Of a DNA stretch of 64,000 nt, positions 1 to 11,466 are shown piece after piece. Positions within the stretch are counted from its first letter, which is position 1; the number at the start of each line of letters is the position of its first letter. The stretch spans positions 4,030,001 to 4,094,000 of the forward strand of contig NC_035790.1 of NCBI RefSeq assembly GCF_001653235.2. The letters run 5' to 3'. The DNA is from Pochonia chlamydosporia 170 (Eukaryota > Ascomycota > Sordariomycetes > Hypocreales > Clavicipitaceae). Under the pieces are notes generated by a model. It worked only from the letters and a program-made list of their open reading frames with translations, was not told the origin of the DNA and searched no databases. Both the position numbers and the translations under genes were made by a program.

Positions 1-105
1 GTCATGTTCAGATGTCTGGGTTGGACAGACCCTGGCCCAAGGGCACAGTCTCCTTTCGCTTTCTGCCCGTTGTCCGTTGAATTGAGGACAGTCTAGGTGG
101 GCAGT

Positions 106-659
106 TCATGAAGCTGCGGCGTCATTCATGTTCACATCGCCATCCTCGCCGTCGTCGCCGTTACCGTCAGCCTCAGCCACTTCAAACTGACCAAGAATCT
201 CGGCGACAATATTGACCATTTCTTCTTGTTGCTCATCCGAGTACCGCTCAGGCATGTCCTCAATGATAGTGTTGAGGGCAGCAATGGATGCAGGCCGGAG
301 GTTAAGAATCATGACGACTTCACCCTTCGACAGCTCATACGGGCTCAGTTTCTCAATGATTTGCGCAATGCCATCTGGGGTGTAGGTGAGTGGCTTTTGA
401 CTCAAAGGACTTGGTGCAGTCCGTAAATATTGCAGCATCTATACCATTAAAGGAAAGGATTAGTTTCAGATTCATAAGTCTTTAATTAGTGAGAGACGGT
501 CGTTAGATACCGTAATGCGTAACGTACTTCTCTCACGACAGTCTCCAAGTTTGGGGGTCCGCGATGCTTCTTCTGCTTATAGCGGTCTCGCTGATCTGCG
601 AGGTGTTGATAGACCTCGTAATTCGATAAAACGGCCGACTGGGCCTCAAGGATCTTCAT
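106..659 (-). CDS. RPC17: RNA polymerase III subunit RPC9 (yeast Rpc17, human CRCP)
   Basis: Two exons, 659-528 and 438-106, encode 154 residues; the intron has a GTACGT donor and ends TATAG, phase 0. The protein starts MKILEAQSAVLSNYEV, which closely resembles the start of yeast Rpc17, so the ATG at 659 is chosen over any upstream codon. The C-terminal half (PYELSKGEVVMILNLRP, then an aromatic and acidic helix) is the HRDC-like part of the Rpb4/RPC9 fold. In the family this subunit pairs with Rpc25 to form the Pol III stalk that contacts initiation factor TFIIIB. The last 20 residues are a low-complexity acidic, Gly/Asn tail. It is divergent from PRS1, with about 2.2 kb between the two starts. 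Identification rests on the N-terminal motif, the length and the intact fold. Confidence 0.88.
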
Positions 660-2838
660 GTCGACTGGTGAACAGGACGGAGCCCTGACGTATATTTGAG
701 ATTGGGGTGTGAGGCTGCAATGCAGATGCGGGATAAGCCGAGGAGGTGTGGCGGCTTGGGGCAGGTGGGCGACAAACAAGAATCCTATATCAAAAGAAAC
801 AAAAGCAGAAAAAAAGTGAGTCTGTCGGTCTGAACATTAACTGGAGACCGGGGTGGTTGGTTTGGCGCGATGGGCTCGATGGCCAGTCAAGACGATGTTG
901 ATTTTTCAGTTACGTTTTCAAGATGCTGGCTCTCCAATCAAGCTGTGGGCAATTTTTTTTTCCCCAATGGATTCATTGGGTTCATGCAGATGTGAACAAG
1001 AGAGACGTGGCAGGGACCAATCAGCTGCAAGCTTTCAAACGCATCGAAAGAGCAGGTTGGGGACGAGACAACCAACCAAAGCAGCACCAGAATGCAGGTT
1101 TCAACGGTGCAAGCCGAAAATAAAAAGAAAGTATGGCTGTTGTAGAGGGGCAGCACGGCATTCACAAGCAAAAATTGCGATTGGATCATGATGTTCTTGG
1201 CTGAAGCTTGCGAAGACAAGTTGGTCTCGAGTGGCAGACACGAACCAGACAGGTTACATGCGGAGAGTGTGCAGAGCCGCCGCCACGCTTCAGCTGGGGT
1301 ACCACAGAAGTCTCAACTGCTGTCTCTTGGTGCTCGGTCTGACTGGTTAACTGCCATTGATCGGGATCAATTGATGCCGCACTACCCCGTACAGACAGCC
1401 CTGCAAGCGAGCAACCAAACTCGCTAGCGGCATGCACCTTCCATTGCTCAATCAAATGTCGCGTCAAGTTGCATCTCACCTGCCCTCAAACCCGCCGCAA
1501 CCGCAAGAACTTTGGGATGTTGTGTTATCCGGCGATGATGGGGGCTCCGTTTGAAGCCGCCCCTGTCTTGTCTCGTCTGCACTCATTCTTGCTTCGTGTT
1601 TTCGCACAGATGCCGCTCAGCGATCGATTGCCAAGACGATCTGAAGTGTGATGAAATACGTGCAGCCAAGCTTCAATGGCGCACTGAGAGTGGGATGGAC
1701 CCGGACCCCGCCAAAATGGCGTAATGGCCGCACTGGCTACTGTCGAGGACTCGGAAGTCTGCACCCGACAAATGGCCGCCACATGCACCTTCCTTCACTC
1801 CGGATATTCCTCTAGGTCAAGTGGCATCGACGGTCTGATACAGTATGTCCCTCTGTGTACAACACAGTATTTGTGCCGTGGTTCAAAAAAAAAAAACCCT
1901 CATTATACGCTGCACGCTTTCCTTTTTGCTGGCCGAGGGGATTCGAGATTGTGCAGTTGGTGAGCCACTCTTGTGTGGCATCGCAGCCATGCTTCCGTCT
2001 TTACGGTGCTCGATGCGGTGACAGCATGCAGTATCACCTGCCAAAAATTTACACACATCGAATTCTAAGTTGCGAATCACACCAGACCATGCATGACCCT
2101 TGGCTTCGCTTGAGTCAGCGCCGAGGGAGTTAATAGTTAAGCCATGCAACTGGCAAATGGCAAATGGCGGCTCCCACTTGACTGACCTCTGAAAACCTAG
2201 AACCTAGTGTCCCCGGCCCCGTCCGTCAGAAGAAGTCAAGTCCAGTCCCCATCCATCTATTGCTAGTTTCTGACCAACATCCCTTCTCTCTTCTTTATCC
2301 AATCTTCCGATGATCTGTTTTAACACATCGATCCCTCTCATCACCATGCTGCTTTAATAAAGCCCTCAATTTTATCCTGCTCGGAGTCGGCTCCTTCTGC
2401 CCTGCCTGCCTCATCGCCGCACCTGCATGTCGCTCCTGCCTCCCCTGCCTTGCTCCCTGTCGCCGGAATCGGCCCAGAAAAACTCAAAGCCCTCGGCAGA
2501 GCCTCTGACGTCTGGTTACTGCAAGTGCTCCTGCCCTGTCAGCGCTGCTCCTGCCCACTACGCACCTCTCCCCACTCTGGCTCCAACCGGCTTTGTGGCG
2601 GGGAAGTAGGAAAAAAAAAATTCCCAGACACGAATAATCGAGGTCGAACCTCGACTTCGAACCCGCGCTTGTTGCGGTTTCGCCCACGAGACCATCGACT
2701 TCCTCTAATTTCCACTCAACGACTTGTCGTTGTGCCCTTTGGTCCTGACTTTTTTGTCTGGTCCATTAATCTCTCCATTCTCATACTCATCCGGCTGACG
2801 CTCGACGGCATTCATTCGCCAATTCGAACACGCCGGCC
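660..2838. other. gene-free divergent intergenic stretch (RPC9 / PRS1)
   Basis: Shared upstream region of two divergent genes. It holds only short open frames without codon bias or recognisable motifs. The last 600 bases before PRS1 are rich in C and T, as in many fungal 5' leaders. There are short A runs near 1886 and 2610. A GAACCAGACAGG element, one of the recurrent CCAGAC motifs of the window, lies near 1241. No RNA gene or repeat was recognised. Confidence 0.6.
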
Positions 2839-4200
2839 ATGGTCCGCAACATCGTCTTGCTCGGCGGCAATTCGCATCCCCAACTAACGGAAAATGTCTC
2901 CAACATCCTCGGCATTCCTTCTTGCGATCGCATCCTAAGCAAATTTTCTGGCGGTGAAAGCCGTTGTGAAATCAAAGACTCGGTCCGTGGCAAGGATGTC
3001 TACATCGTCCAGTCTGGCTCCGGCCATGTCAATGACAACCTCATCGACCTCTGCATCATGATCTCTGCATGCAAAACTGGATCTGCAAAACGAGTTACCG
3101 CAGTCGTCCCTCTCTTTCCTTACTCGAGACAGCCCGATTGGCCCTACAATAAAGCCGGCGCGCCATTGTCAAGATCTTCCGAGGCCCCCAGAAAAGACTA
3201 CACCTTCGAGAGCGTGCCGGCCACACCTCGCCCTGGTGGTCCTCGCAGCCATGGTTTGAGCAACGGCGCCTTCAGCCTTAGCGACAAGCTTCAAAAAACG
3301 ACCATTTCAGAGACCAATGGCACAGACTACTTTCCTAAGAGGTCAGATACTCTGTCCAGTGTGGGCTCCAATGGGCGCGGGCACACGGCGGAGAATTCCA
3401 TCTCATCTCAACGAAGCTTCACCACACACGACTATGAGAACCCCAACAGCGTCGCTGCTACCTTCCAGGCCAAGCCCGGCTACAAGCAATGGGTGGCGCA
3501 GGCCGGCACTCTAGTTGCCGACCTTCTCACTTGCGCCGGCGCTGACCACATCATCACCATGGACTTGCACGACCCTCAATATCAGGGTTTTTTCGACATT
3601 CCTGTCGACAACCTCTACGGCAAGCCTCTCATCCAAAGTTACATCCAGAAGCACATCCCCGGTTATGGAGAAGCCGTGATTGTCTCTCCGGACGCTGGTG
3701 GTGCGAAGCGAGCCACAGCCATCGCCGACAGCCTCAAGATGGACTTTGCTCTCATTCACAAGGTAATATGATCCCTTCTACAACACCCCGATTGTTCACT
3801 ACTCACCCCGCACTACCAGGAACGACGTCCCATCAAGTTTACGGAGCAGCGAAATGCCAGCATGATGCTTGTTGGTGATATTGCCAATCGCGTTTGCATC
3901 TTGGTTGACGATCTGGGCGACACCGCCAACACCATCACACGCGCTGCCAAATTACTGAAGAAGGAGGGAGCTACCAAGGTCTATGCTCTACTCACTCACG
4001 GTGTCTTCAGCGGTGACGCCATTCCTCGCTTGAATGCGTCTGCTATTGACAAGATTATTGTGACCAACTCGGTCCCTCAGGAGGAGCATCGTCGGCTGTG
4101 TCCCAAGTTGGAAGTGTTGGATGTATCCCCCATCTTTGCTGAAGCTATTCGCCGCGTCCATCACGGTGAATCCATTAGCAGACTCTTCCAGTACGACTAA
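2839..4200 (+). CDS. PRS1: Ribose-phosphate pyrophosphokinase (PRPP synthetase), Prs1 type with insertion
   Basis: Exons 2839-3762 and 3820-4200 (57-nt intron, phase 0) give 434 residues. The enzyme transfers pyrophosphate from ATP to ribose 5-phosphate to make PRPP for purine, pyrimidine, His, Trp and NAD synthesis. Visible family blocks are the N-terminal [10 protein letters not shown] and [15 protein letters not shown], the divalent-cation loop [20 protein letters not shown], the [10 protein letters not shown] segment and the PRPP-binding loop [12 protein letters not shown]. Between APLS (about residue 112) and AGTLVADLL (about 221) lies a Ser/Pro-rich insert of roughly 100 residues that ordinary 318-residue enzymes lack. 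It sits where yeast Prs1 has its non-homologous region. The Kozak context is good (CCATGG). It converges on the PARP-E2 gene. Confidence 0.93.
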
Positions 4201-5429
4201 TTCTTACGCTGCCGGAAACACTGCATACTTGTCAATGCACTGGCCCTGATGCCGATTTCGAGGATAATCCTTCCGTATTCACTAGCACACCCACGGGCCT
4301 CGGACCTTTTGATCTCGATTTCTCATTTATGGCTCCATAATCTCACGTTCGACCAAAGCTATGCTTCAAATCTGGGTAAAATTACGCAGTAGCTGCTCGG
4401 GAACGAGGTTGTAGGACCCTTGGAGTTTCATGGTGGTTCTAATTCATATTTTATTTTTTATTTTTATTTTTTGCCCTATCCCGGATTCTTTTTGAGCAGC
4501 CACAAGAGGGCCCCTACTAGCATGTCCGCAGCCTAGACAAGGAAACGTGGTTAGGCTGGCGGTAGAAAATCTACATCACGAGTGGAGTTAAGTTGAGTTG
4601 AGTTGAATCGAGTAGGATGAGGCGGCAGGCTTGTTTTGAACCAAAAAAAGCTAGCAGCTTAAATCTTTGTTTGCTCGTGTTTTGCTCCATTTCATTTGTC
4701 GCAGTCATATCAAAACCACGATATAGCACAGAAAAACACCTGTGCCTTGGAATTGTTCTTTGTTTTCTCAGACCAGACTATCATTCCGTTTAGGAAAACT
4801 GTCTCTGTCTTGTATTCTCTCTTCCCTTTTCCTTTTTTCCGTCAGTCTATCTAGTTGTGAATGGATTGATAAACCGTAGACCTTGGAACACTTAGATGAG
4901 GCCTCCGCGTCGGCTATTTTGTGTATTGAAGTACCAAAGAAAGACGTGTATTAGACTTGGTCGCGTGGTGTGCGAGTGCCGTGCGACCGTTGATGTATTA
5001 TGAGAAATATAATTATAATGTACTAGCTTTGCTGTATGTGATGCGTTGTGATGCTTTGAGTTTTATACGTGTTGCTTAGGGTGCGTATACCTACCTAGGT
5101 ACTAGGTATAAAAGCAGGTACCTACTTGATTTATCTGGAACAAGTGTCGATCTTTGAACATATGTCATATTTTCTTCATTCTGTGCTCTGACATGTCTTG
5201 AATCTGCATACGGTTCCTATGCCGCTGCCTACCAGTATAGCTTTAGGGTCATCTACCTGAAATAAAAGACAATTCCGCTCCTCACGGTTCTTCAGCCAAT
5301 CTCAAAGGTAAAAATTCTCGCTTTTTATGATGAACTCTCTTTCGTGGGGTTTACCAAATCAAAACAAACGCCAGCTTTCATGATGATCTCTCTTACCAAT
5401 TCACATGTGTAATTCGTGTACTTCATAAT
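4201..5429. other. convergent intergenic stretch (3' flanks of PRS1 and PARP-E2 gene)
   Basis: Contains the 3' untranslated regions of both genes. It is AT-richer than its neighbours, with T runs near 4450-4470. It holds a TTGAG-type short repeat (about 4584-4612) and the CCTAGG palindromic block at 5088-5126. No coding frame was supported. Confidence 0.55.
5088..5126. repeat. palindromic CCTAGG/GGTACC block
   Basis: Interleaved TACCTA and TAGGTA units form overlapping inverted repeats around CCTAGG, followed by a GGTACC unit after a short TATAAAAG spacer. Similar blocks occur at 36717-36760 and, in weaker form, at 38662-38686 and near 28140. It lies between two convergent genes. Confidence 0.6.
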
Positions 5430-8400
5430 TCATCCCACACCTATGTATGGGCTTCCAACACCCATGCTTGGCGTCAACTCGCCCCATCCTATATGGATGG
5501 TCTTCAAATCCTCGGGTATTTTCCATCCGTGGCTATTCGCTGCTCGAGCATAGGCATCTATAGCCTCCCCAATGCCATACTCTGTCATGTTGCCGCAATT
5601 CCTGTCTAATTTCGCTGGACGTTCGGTGTCACAGAGACCCAGGCGAATTTGGAGCAAAACACTCTCTATACTCAGGGCAGGTGACCACCCGGAGTTGGTC
5701 AGCATCTCAGAGCAAATCGCTCCTCCGGCAGTGACGTACCCGCCACCTCCCTCTAGAAAGGGCAGGAAACGAGGGCGGATAATCCGCGCAAATGGTGGAC
5801 TCATTGGGAAATTGCTACCGAAGCGAAGCTCCAGTACAATGCTGTCAATTCCTCTCGATTTCATGTCTGCGGCAAGAGGCAGGGTCGAGTCGAACGAGTG
5901 AAATTGGACAATCCACTGAAAGAGGTTGTCAATAACTGATGTATCAACATACCAGCCCAATGACGCGGCCTCATTCCGTTCTTGAATGCTGTGAATTTGT
6001 TTCAATTCTCTGTTAAGGGTCCGAAGGGCCATTGGAGACGACACTGCCCAGCTGGGAGGTGGGAGCCTGGGTAGGGTTGTATAGTCCAAGGTGCCTGGTT
6101 GGAATTTTGACTTGTCTGAGGTAACGGCAAGCACATTTGTGGTATTGGAGTCGTCGATTCCGGTATCAGCGCTCAGTTTTGGACTTTTGTAGGGTGGAGC
6201 TGACGATTCTGGGTCTTGCCAGCTCGTCTTTCGCGATATGCTTCGTTCGCGCTTCTCACCCTTGGCTGGCGTGTCTGTCCTTACAGCTTCCAGCAGAATG
6301 TTTAGATCATCGCCACTGGCCCTTCTTTCCCATTCGTTGGCCTCATCTTCTATGGCAGTTGTAATGGAATCCATCTCGGCATTGCTCATGGTCAATGTCG
6401 CACCCAACGCTTCTTGCCTTCTGGCCATGGAAATAGCACTCATTGGAATCTGCATCGGTGGTGACCCCGTCTTCGATCGAATCGGATGCTTGGGGTCCTG
6501 CTCGAGGTATCCGGGGCATCGTGGGCCAGACGGCGCGAAAAGAGGACTTTTGAGTGCATCGGGGGTCGGGTTCACTAGCACCAGGAGGTACCGACACTGT
6601 ATCCAGTCCGTTTTATCTACAACAAAGCAAGTACTGCTGCATACAAAATCCTCTGGTTTGTTGACAATCTCGCAGATACTCATGGCAGAGGCTATTCGCA
6701 TCTCTGAGCTTCTCCACACTGGTGAATATGGCTGTCGGTCAGTGAAGTACATGGTTAGCCAATATATTGCACACGAACATCAGAACAGTAGGAGAGGGCG
6801 TCTCGGGAAGTTTGACAAAGAAGGCTAGACTTACTGTTTTAGGACCTGAATTGGAAGCTCCAGTATACCCCATACTCACACTCTGATCACTGCTGAAATA
6901 CACCCCATTTCCGCAAGCCCTCCCGTGCCGCGTGTCCTGGAAATCGAGTCCTGTGCGGATGATGCTATGCCAGTTGCCAAGGGGGCTTCCATGCCAAACG
7001 AAGAGACTCGGTGGTTTTTCTGGGGAAGTAGCTTTGCTCTTCAACTCTCGTAGGATTTTGAGAAACGTAAATTCTTTCTCGGGTGATCCTTGCGCAAACC
7101 GGAACTGCACCCAACCGTCATCGAGGGGACGAATCATGTTCGAAGTCAATGCAGTGTCAGGAGATGTCGGTTTAATTTCGCAGCAGCCGTCAGGCTGAGG
7201 GTTGCCGGACGTAACGGGACTGTCCTGCACAATGTAAGAGGTGTTTGAAGCGACAATCCAGCGTATCAACGACAGCGCAGAGCGATTCATTCGTTTCCAA
7301 GAGGAGAGCAAACGTCCCGGTTCTGCCAGTAAGAAGTCTCTCATTTCCAGCACAGTTGGCATGCCATCAAGCAATGTCGTCAACGCGAGGGCTCGCTGGT
7401 CGCCGTCAAGATCGTCAGGATCATGCTCGTAGGGAAATATAAACCCCGGCCGTCGGGTTTCGTCAGAATTGTTTACGCTCCTTTTCAATGCCTGTGCCGC
7501 GATCTCGCTTTCCGCCATGTCTATTTCAGCGACTACTTCTCCCTTCTCTGTCGGCTCCTTGACCACGTTTATGCTTTCGAACGAGAAGCGACAGCCGTCC
7601 TCTAGAACTGCTGAAACACGGCAGATGCGTTTTTCGACGTCTATACACTTATTAGCGGATTTCAAGCATCAATCATTGGCTCCATTGGAAGCTAAAGACT
7701 CTTGGTTCCCCAGGTCTAAGATAGCCTGCGTGGAATAAGGGAAGTTGTCTGACTTACATCCCATGTTTTTTATGAACATTACAAACCAGTCACCATCTCT
7801 GATTCTCTTGCGTACATCAACATGTTCCGGCTCATTTCTAGCTTGTCGGATCCAGAATTCTTCAGATTGAAGATTTGTCTCGATCTCAAGATGAGGCACC
7901 ATGTGCTGCACAACGGGCACTTTCAGGGCTAACCCACGAGGAAATGCTCGGGTGCTTTGCTGGCTCTCACCAGCATAAAAGAAGCTGATGAGAAGATCAA
8001 CGACATATGGGTTGCTGATGACCTCGTGTTCAATGTTTGGGCCTAATCCCAAAGATAGATATTGGAACAAGCAAAGGTCCTTGGAACAGACATAGGGTTT
8101 GAGAGTCTCAAATTCATTGTCGAGTTTCAGGTGACACACCATACAATATTCCGTACATTTGCAAAAGTGCCGAAGTGCAAATTGCATTGCAACGAGCGGG
8201 AAACTTACATTGGCTTCATCGCCCAGTGCAAAATCGTGTTGAAGGCTCGACGGAACGTGTGTGGAGATGGGAACTTCGTGCCTGGCTGACTTGTTTGTGT
8301 GTTCCACTGCTATCTGTGACGCAACTCGTCCGGTAAAATCGTTAAATATGCCCTGTGCGTCATCCCATGTGAATCCATGTTCCCTTCGTAGCTTTAGCAG

Positions 8401-9422
8401 AGTAGTGAATGAATTTTTGAGGAGAATATCGATTGAGTTGGACATATAAACTTGGGCGAAGCGGCTGGGTGTGGATTGCGAGGTACTAGAGCCCTCCTTG
8501 GCTTGTGGACTATAACCAAATGCCAATCTCATAGACTCCATCGATGGCTTGGCCAGTTCGCATTTTCCAAACCGAAGGTGTAGGCAAGTCTCCAACGCTG
8601 GTGCCGAAAGCAATGTGTCCAAGTTCGGATACACCGTCAAGATCCGAACCAGCAATACGATGTAATCTGTTGGCTTAACATCCCACGCGCTCATCGCCTC
8701 CGAAGGAATGGCCAGGCTGGAAACTCTGATGGATATCGATATTGCCTCTAACAGACAGTTAGGGCTATTTGGGAATAGTCCAACCGTGAATCCAACTTTT
8801 TGGGCCAATCTCAAGTCTTTGTAGAGTCGGCGAAGTTCTTCAGCACTGTGAAAATAACCCAGTGGTTCTGTGAAGGCGTCGTCGCCTGAACTCTCTTCGG
8901 CACTTTCAAGGATTTGAAAATTATCGACTTCACTAGAGGCGGAATATTCGTCATCGTAGACATCGTCCAGCAAGCCCTCACTGTCAGAGCTGTCAGAATG
9001 CATGTCGGTAAAGCTGGCTGTTAACCTAGCCGACAGGGTTTCAATGACGTCTTGGAGCGTCGATCCTTTGGTACTGGAAGCGATGCGTTCGAGAAGGGAG
9101 ACGATGTTAGGCTTGCAAGTTTCTGACGAGGTAAATATCATGAAGCTTGAACCTTGTGGGTATGAAGTCAAATCTGGAGAATAGTGAGCGTCAAGAAGTT
9201 GGTTTGGCATTTGGACCAGGAAATGCTATGGTGGAATGATGGAGCCAGGGACGCACCTGTGGAAAGAACCTGTATCTCCAATGCTTCATCCAGCAAGTCG
9301 TTGGAGTATAGGAGTGACACTTCGCCATCGGAATCACCTCTTCGGATTCTCGAAATGTTGGTGTGCTGCGATTCTCTGGCTTTGGCCAGATCTGCCAAAA
9401 AGGCTCTTACACCAGAGCTCAT
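5430..9422 (-). CDS. ADP-ribosyltransferase (PARP) fused to ubiquitin-conjugating (UBE2Q-like E2) domain
   Basis: Four exons (9422-9257, 9173-7758, 7640-6835, 6731-5430) give 1229 residues; introns of 83, 117 and 103 nt keep frame. Residues 1-390 include a long acidic Ser/Asp stretch. Around 394-425 a Cys-rich segment (YCMVCHLKL, then YVCSKDLCLFQYLSLGLG) resembles the PARP6/PARP8 pre-catalytic region. The PARP catalytic domain spans about 680-850: FVWHGSPLGNW carries His744 and GNGVYFSSD carries Tyr775. The third signature position reads CRYLLV, so Arg843 stands where Glu is found in polymerising PARPs, which suggests mono-ADP-ribosylation. After a disordered linker, residues about 1030-1190 form a UBC fold with GGAICSEMLTNSGWSPALSI; Cys1136 is the predicted ubiquitin-thioester cysteine. 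Filamentous fungi are known to carry PARP-E2 fusions; substrates are, to my knowledge, poorly defined. The ATG at 9422 is the first in frame. Confidence 0.88.
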
Positions 9423-11466
9423 TTCGCCCAAGATCAAGACGACCAATATAAGCAGGCAGAGATCTATGCAGCAACATAAAGGTAAATGCAGGATAAAGAG
9501 ACGGAAGCGGTACCAAGGCTGGCTGAACGGATGGTCTTGATCAAATACAAATCGAGGTCCTGTGGCCGTTATTTTTCATTGCAGGCTGAACAAAGCTCGG
9601 AACAGAACAAAGTAAATTCTGGCAAGGAATACTCGGTGGCCGACTAGTGTCGTACACTCCAGATGGATGTCAGTGAATGTGTCTGGTTTTTGCGACCCAA
9701 GCTGTGACTACTCCGTACCTGAGAGGACGGTGAATGTCCTATATAAAGTGGACAGGTTGGACATGTGCTGATCAAATTGATGTGTCGGCATTTAGCCGAG
9801 CGCTAGTAGCGATGAAAGATGATGACCAAAAAGACTGGTCAGAAGGGATGGTTCGTGGCAGAAAAGTAAATGGCGAAAGTACGAAGGTTTAAAAAAAAAA
9901 AAAAAAAAAAAAGAGGTAACCTTTAGCAGGTACGCATCGGTTGGTAGACGGACTCTGCTCCCTGAGAACCAGACGAGACTTGGCCTCGCCTAAGGAACTC
10001 GGGTTTTGTGAAATGTCTGGTCTGGTCTAGTCTGAGTGCTCTGGCACTTGACTGCTTGGCCAACAATGTTGAAGTCGTCAAGTCTGACTGGGTTGATTGA
10101 GGTTGATGGAGATGGAGATGGAGCACTTGAGCTGTCAGGCAGCAGCGGAGTCTCTGTGCTGTCAACGTTAGAAATAATTTGTGCTTGGATTTGTGCTTTC
10201 GCCTCGACTGCTGACGATATCGGGCTACCTATATGTGTTGGCTCTTTGCACTCTTCGTACCAACTACAATTCTTCGTTTGGATCTTGGTATTTACGGGTC
10301 AACGTTTGATCGATGGCTCTTGCGTACGCAGAAGATGCAGCAAATGTCGGCGGCCAGAGGTCTTAAGGGCCGTTCAATGTTGTCTCAAGTCGGTGACTCG
10401 CTGATGATGCCTCTGGGCTTGATCTATTGTCAAGCTCTCTGGTAGATGGCCAATGACTCCATTCGGACCATATCACATCGACTGAGGAACAGACGAATGG
10501 ACTCGCAAACAAGTTGTTCTTGACTGAGCCACCTTGACGGTTTGAATGTAACCAACACCTCAGCCTCCCTACTCCAGCTCCGCCATTCACCAACTAACGC
10601 CGGGCCGAGTGTTTCTTGCGATGGTACTGAAAAATGGGCGATAATTGAGGCGCAGATATATTGAACTCAACAGGTTCGTGGTCACAATGCAATTTGGAGG
10701 TTTTAGTGAGTCTGTGCGAAGGGATCACAGAAGATATCAAACCTTCTTGTGCCACCCCAAGATTCAAGACACGGGAGCAAAGACGGAAAGACGCGGCCAG
10801 GCAGCCATTCTTGTAGATTTGAGCCGCACGACTACTTAGTATGCCTGGTCAGTCAGTTCTTGTCAGAGTCTTCAGCAAGTTTAAAGGCTGCAATGTGGCA
10901 AATGCCTGGCTGGGCGTTGGTCTGGTGCTCTGGCCTGGCCTGACGCCACCTCCAGATGTCCGCCTCCCACTAGCGGCCCTTGCCAGAGCGCCAAGGCCCG
11001 CTTAGACATGGGGGGCTTAGGCTGCCTGGCCGCACAGGCACTGTTCAAACCAGTCCAGCACAGATCAGATTCAATGTTGACCAACCAGACGCTGAACACC
11101 AGACCTGACACATGCTAGCATTGGGAGCACTCATTCAACTTCGGCCCTCAAACTCCCACCCTCTTTCCCCCCTGCTCTCATTATCGTCTTCATCTTCACC
11201 TCTCTGTGCTATCGCCCACGCCTTTCACATTCCATGATCCATGATCGTGGAGGGCGGCTTTGCGAAAGCTCCAGCCATCTTTCATTCTGCTGTACATTAT
11301 TTCCATGAATTGTTGTCACTCGCTTAACACATGTTTGAAGCTGACGTAGCCCTGTTCACGCCCTTCCTGATCGCGATACTAGCCTCCGAGCCACGACGTC
11401 ACTGGTTCCCACCTTCACTCGACCATATTTTGCTTCTCTAATATAACTGAAGCCGTGATAGCTGCA
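9423..11466. other. gene-free divergent intergenic stretch
   Basis: Upstream region shared by the PARP-E2 gene and the membrane-protein gene. It contains a 22-nt A run (9891-9912), a CTATATAAAG sequence at about 9739, and several CCAGAC/GTCTGG elements (9963, 10015-10034, 10919, 11084). The short open frames lack codon bias and known motifs. No RNA gene was recognised. Confidence 0.55.
9891..9912. repeat. poly(A) homopolymer, 22 nt
   Basis: Uninterrupted run of A followed by GAGG. Two other runs of 21 occur at 25774-25794 (A) and 56213-56233 (T), all outside coding exons. Confidence 0.9.

Noticed and set aside
2630..2680. GGTTCGACCTC-like B box near an inverted GAGGTCGAACCTCGAC.
   Set aside because: No cloverleaf can be drawn and the A box is missing; it is probably a small palindrome in the PRS1 leader.
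8150..8205. Possible GTAAGT donor inside the large PARP-E2 exon.
   Set aside because: No suitable acceptor before the conserved Cys-rich block; splicing there would delete family sequence.
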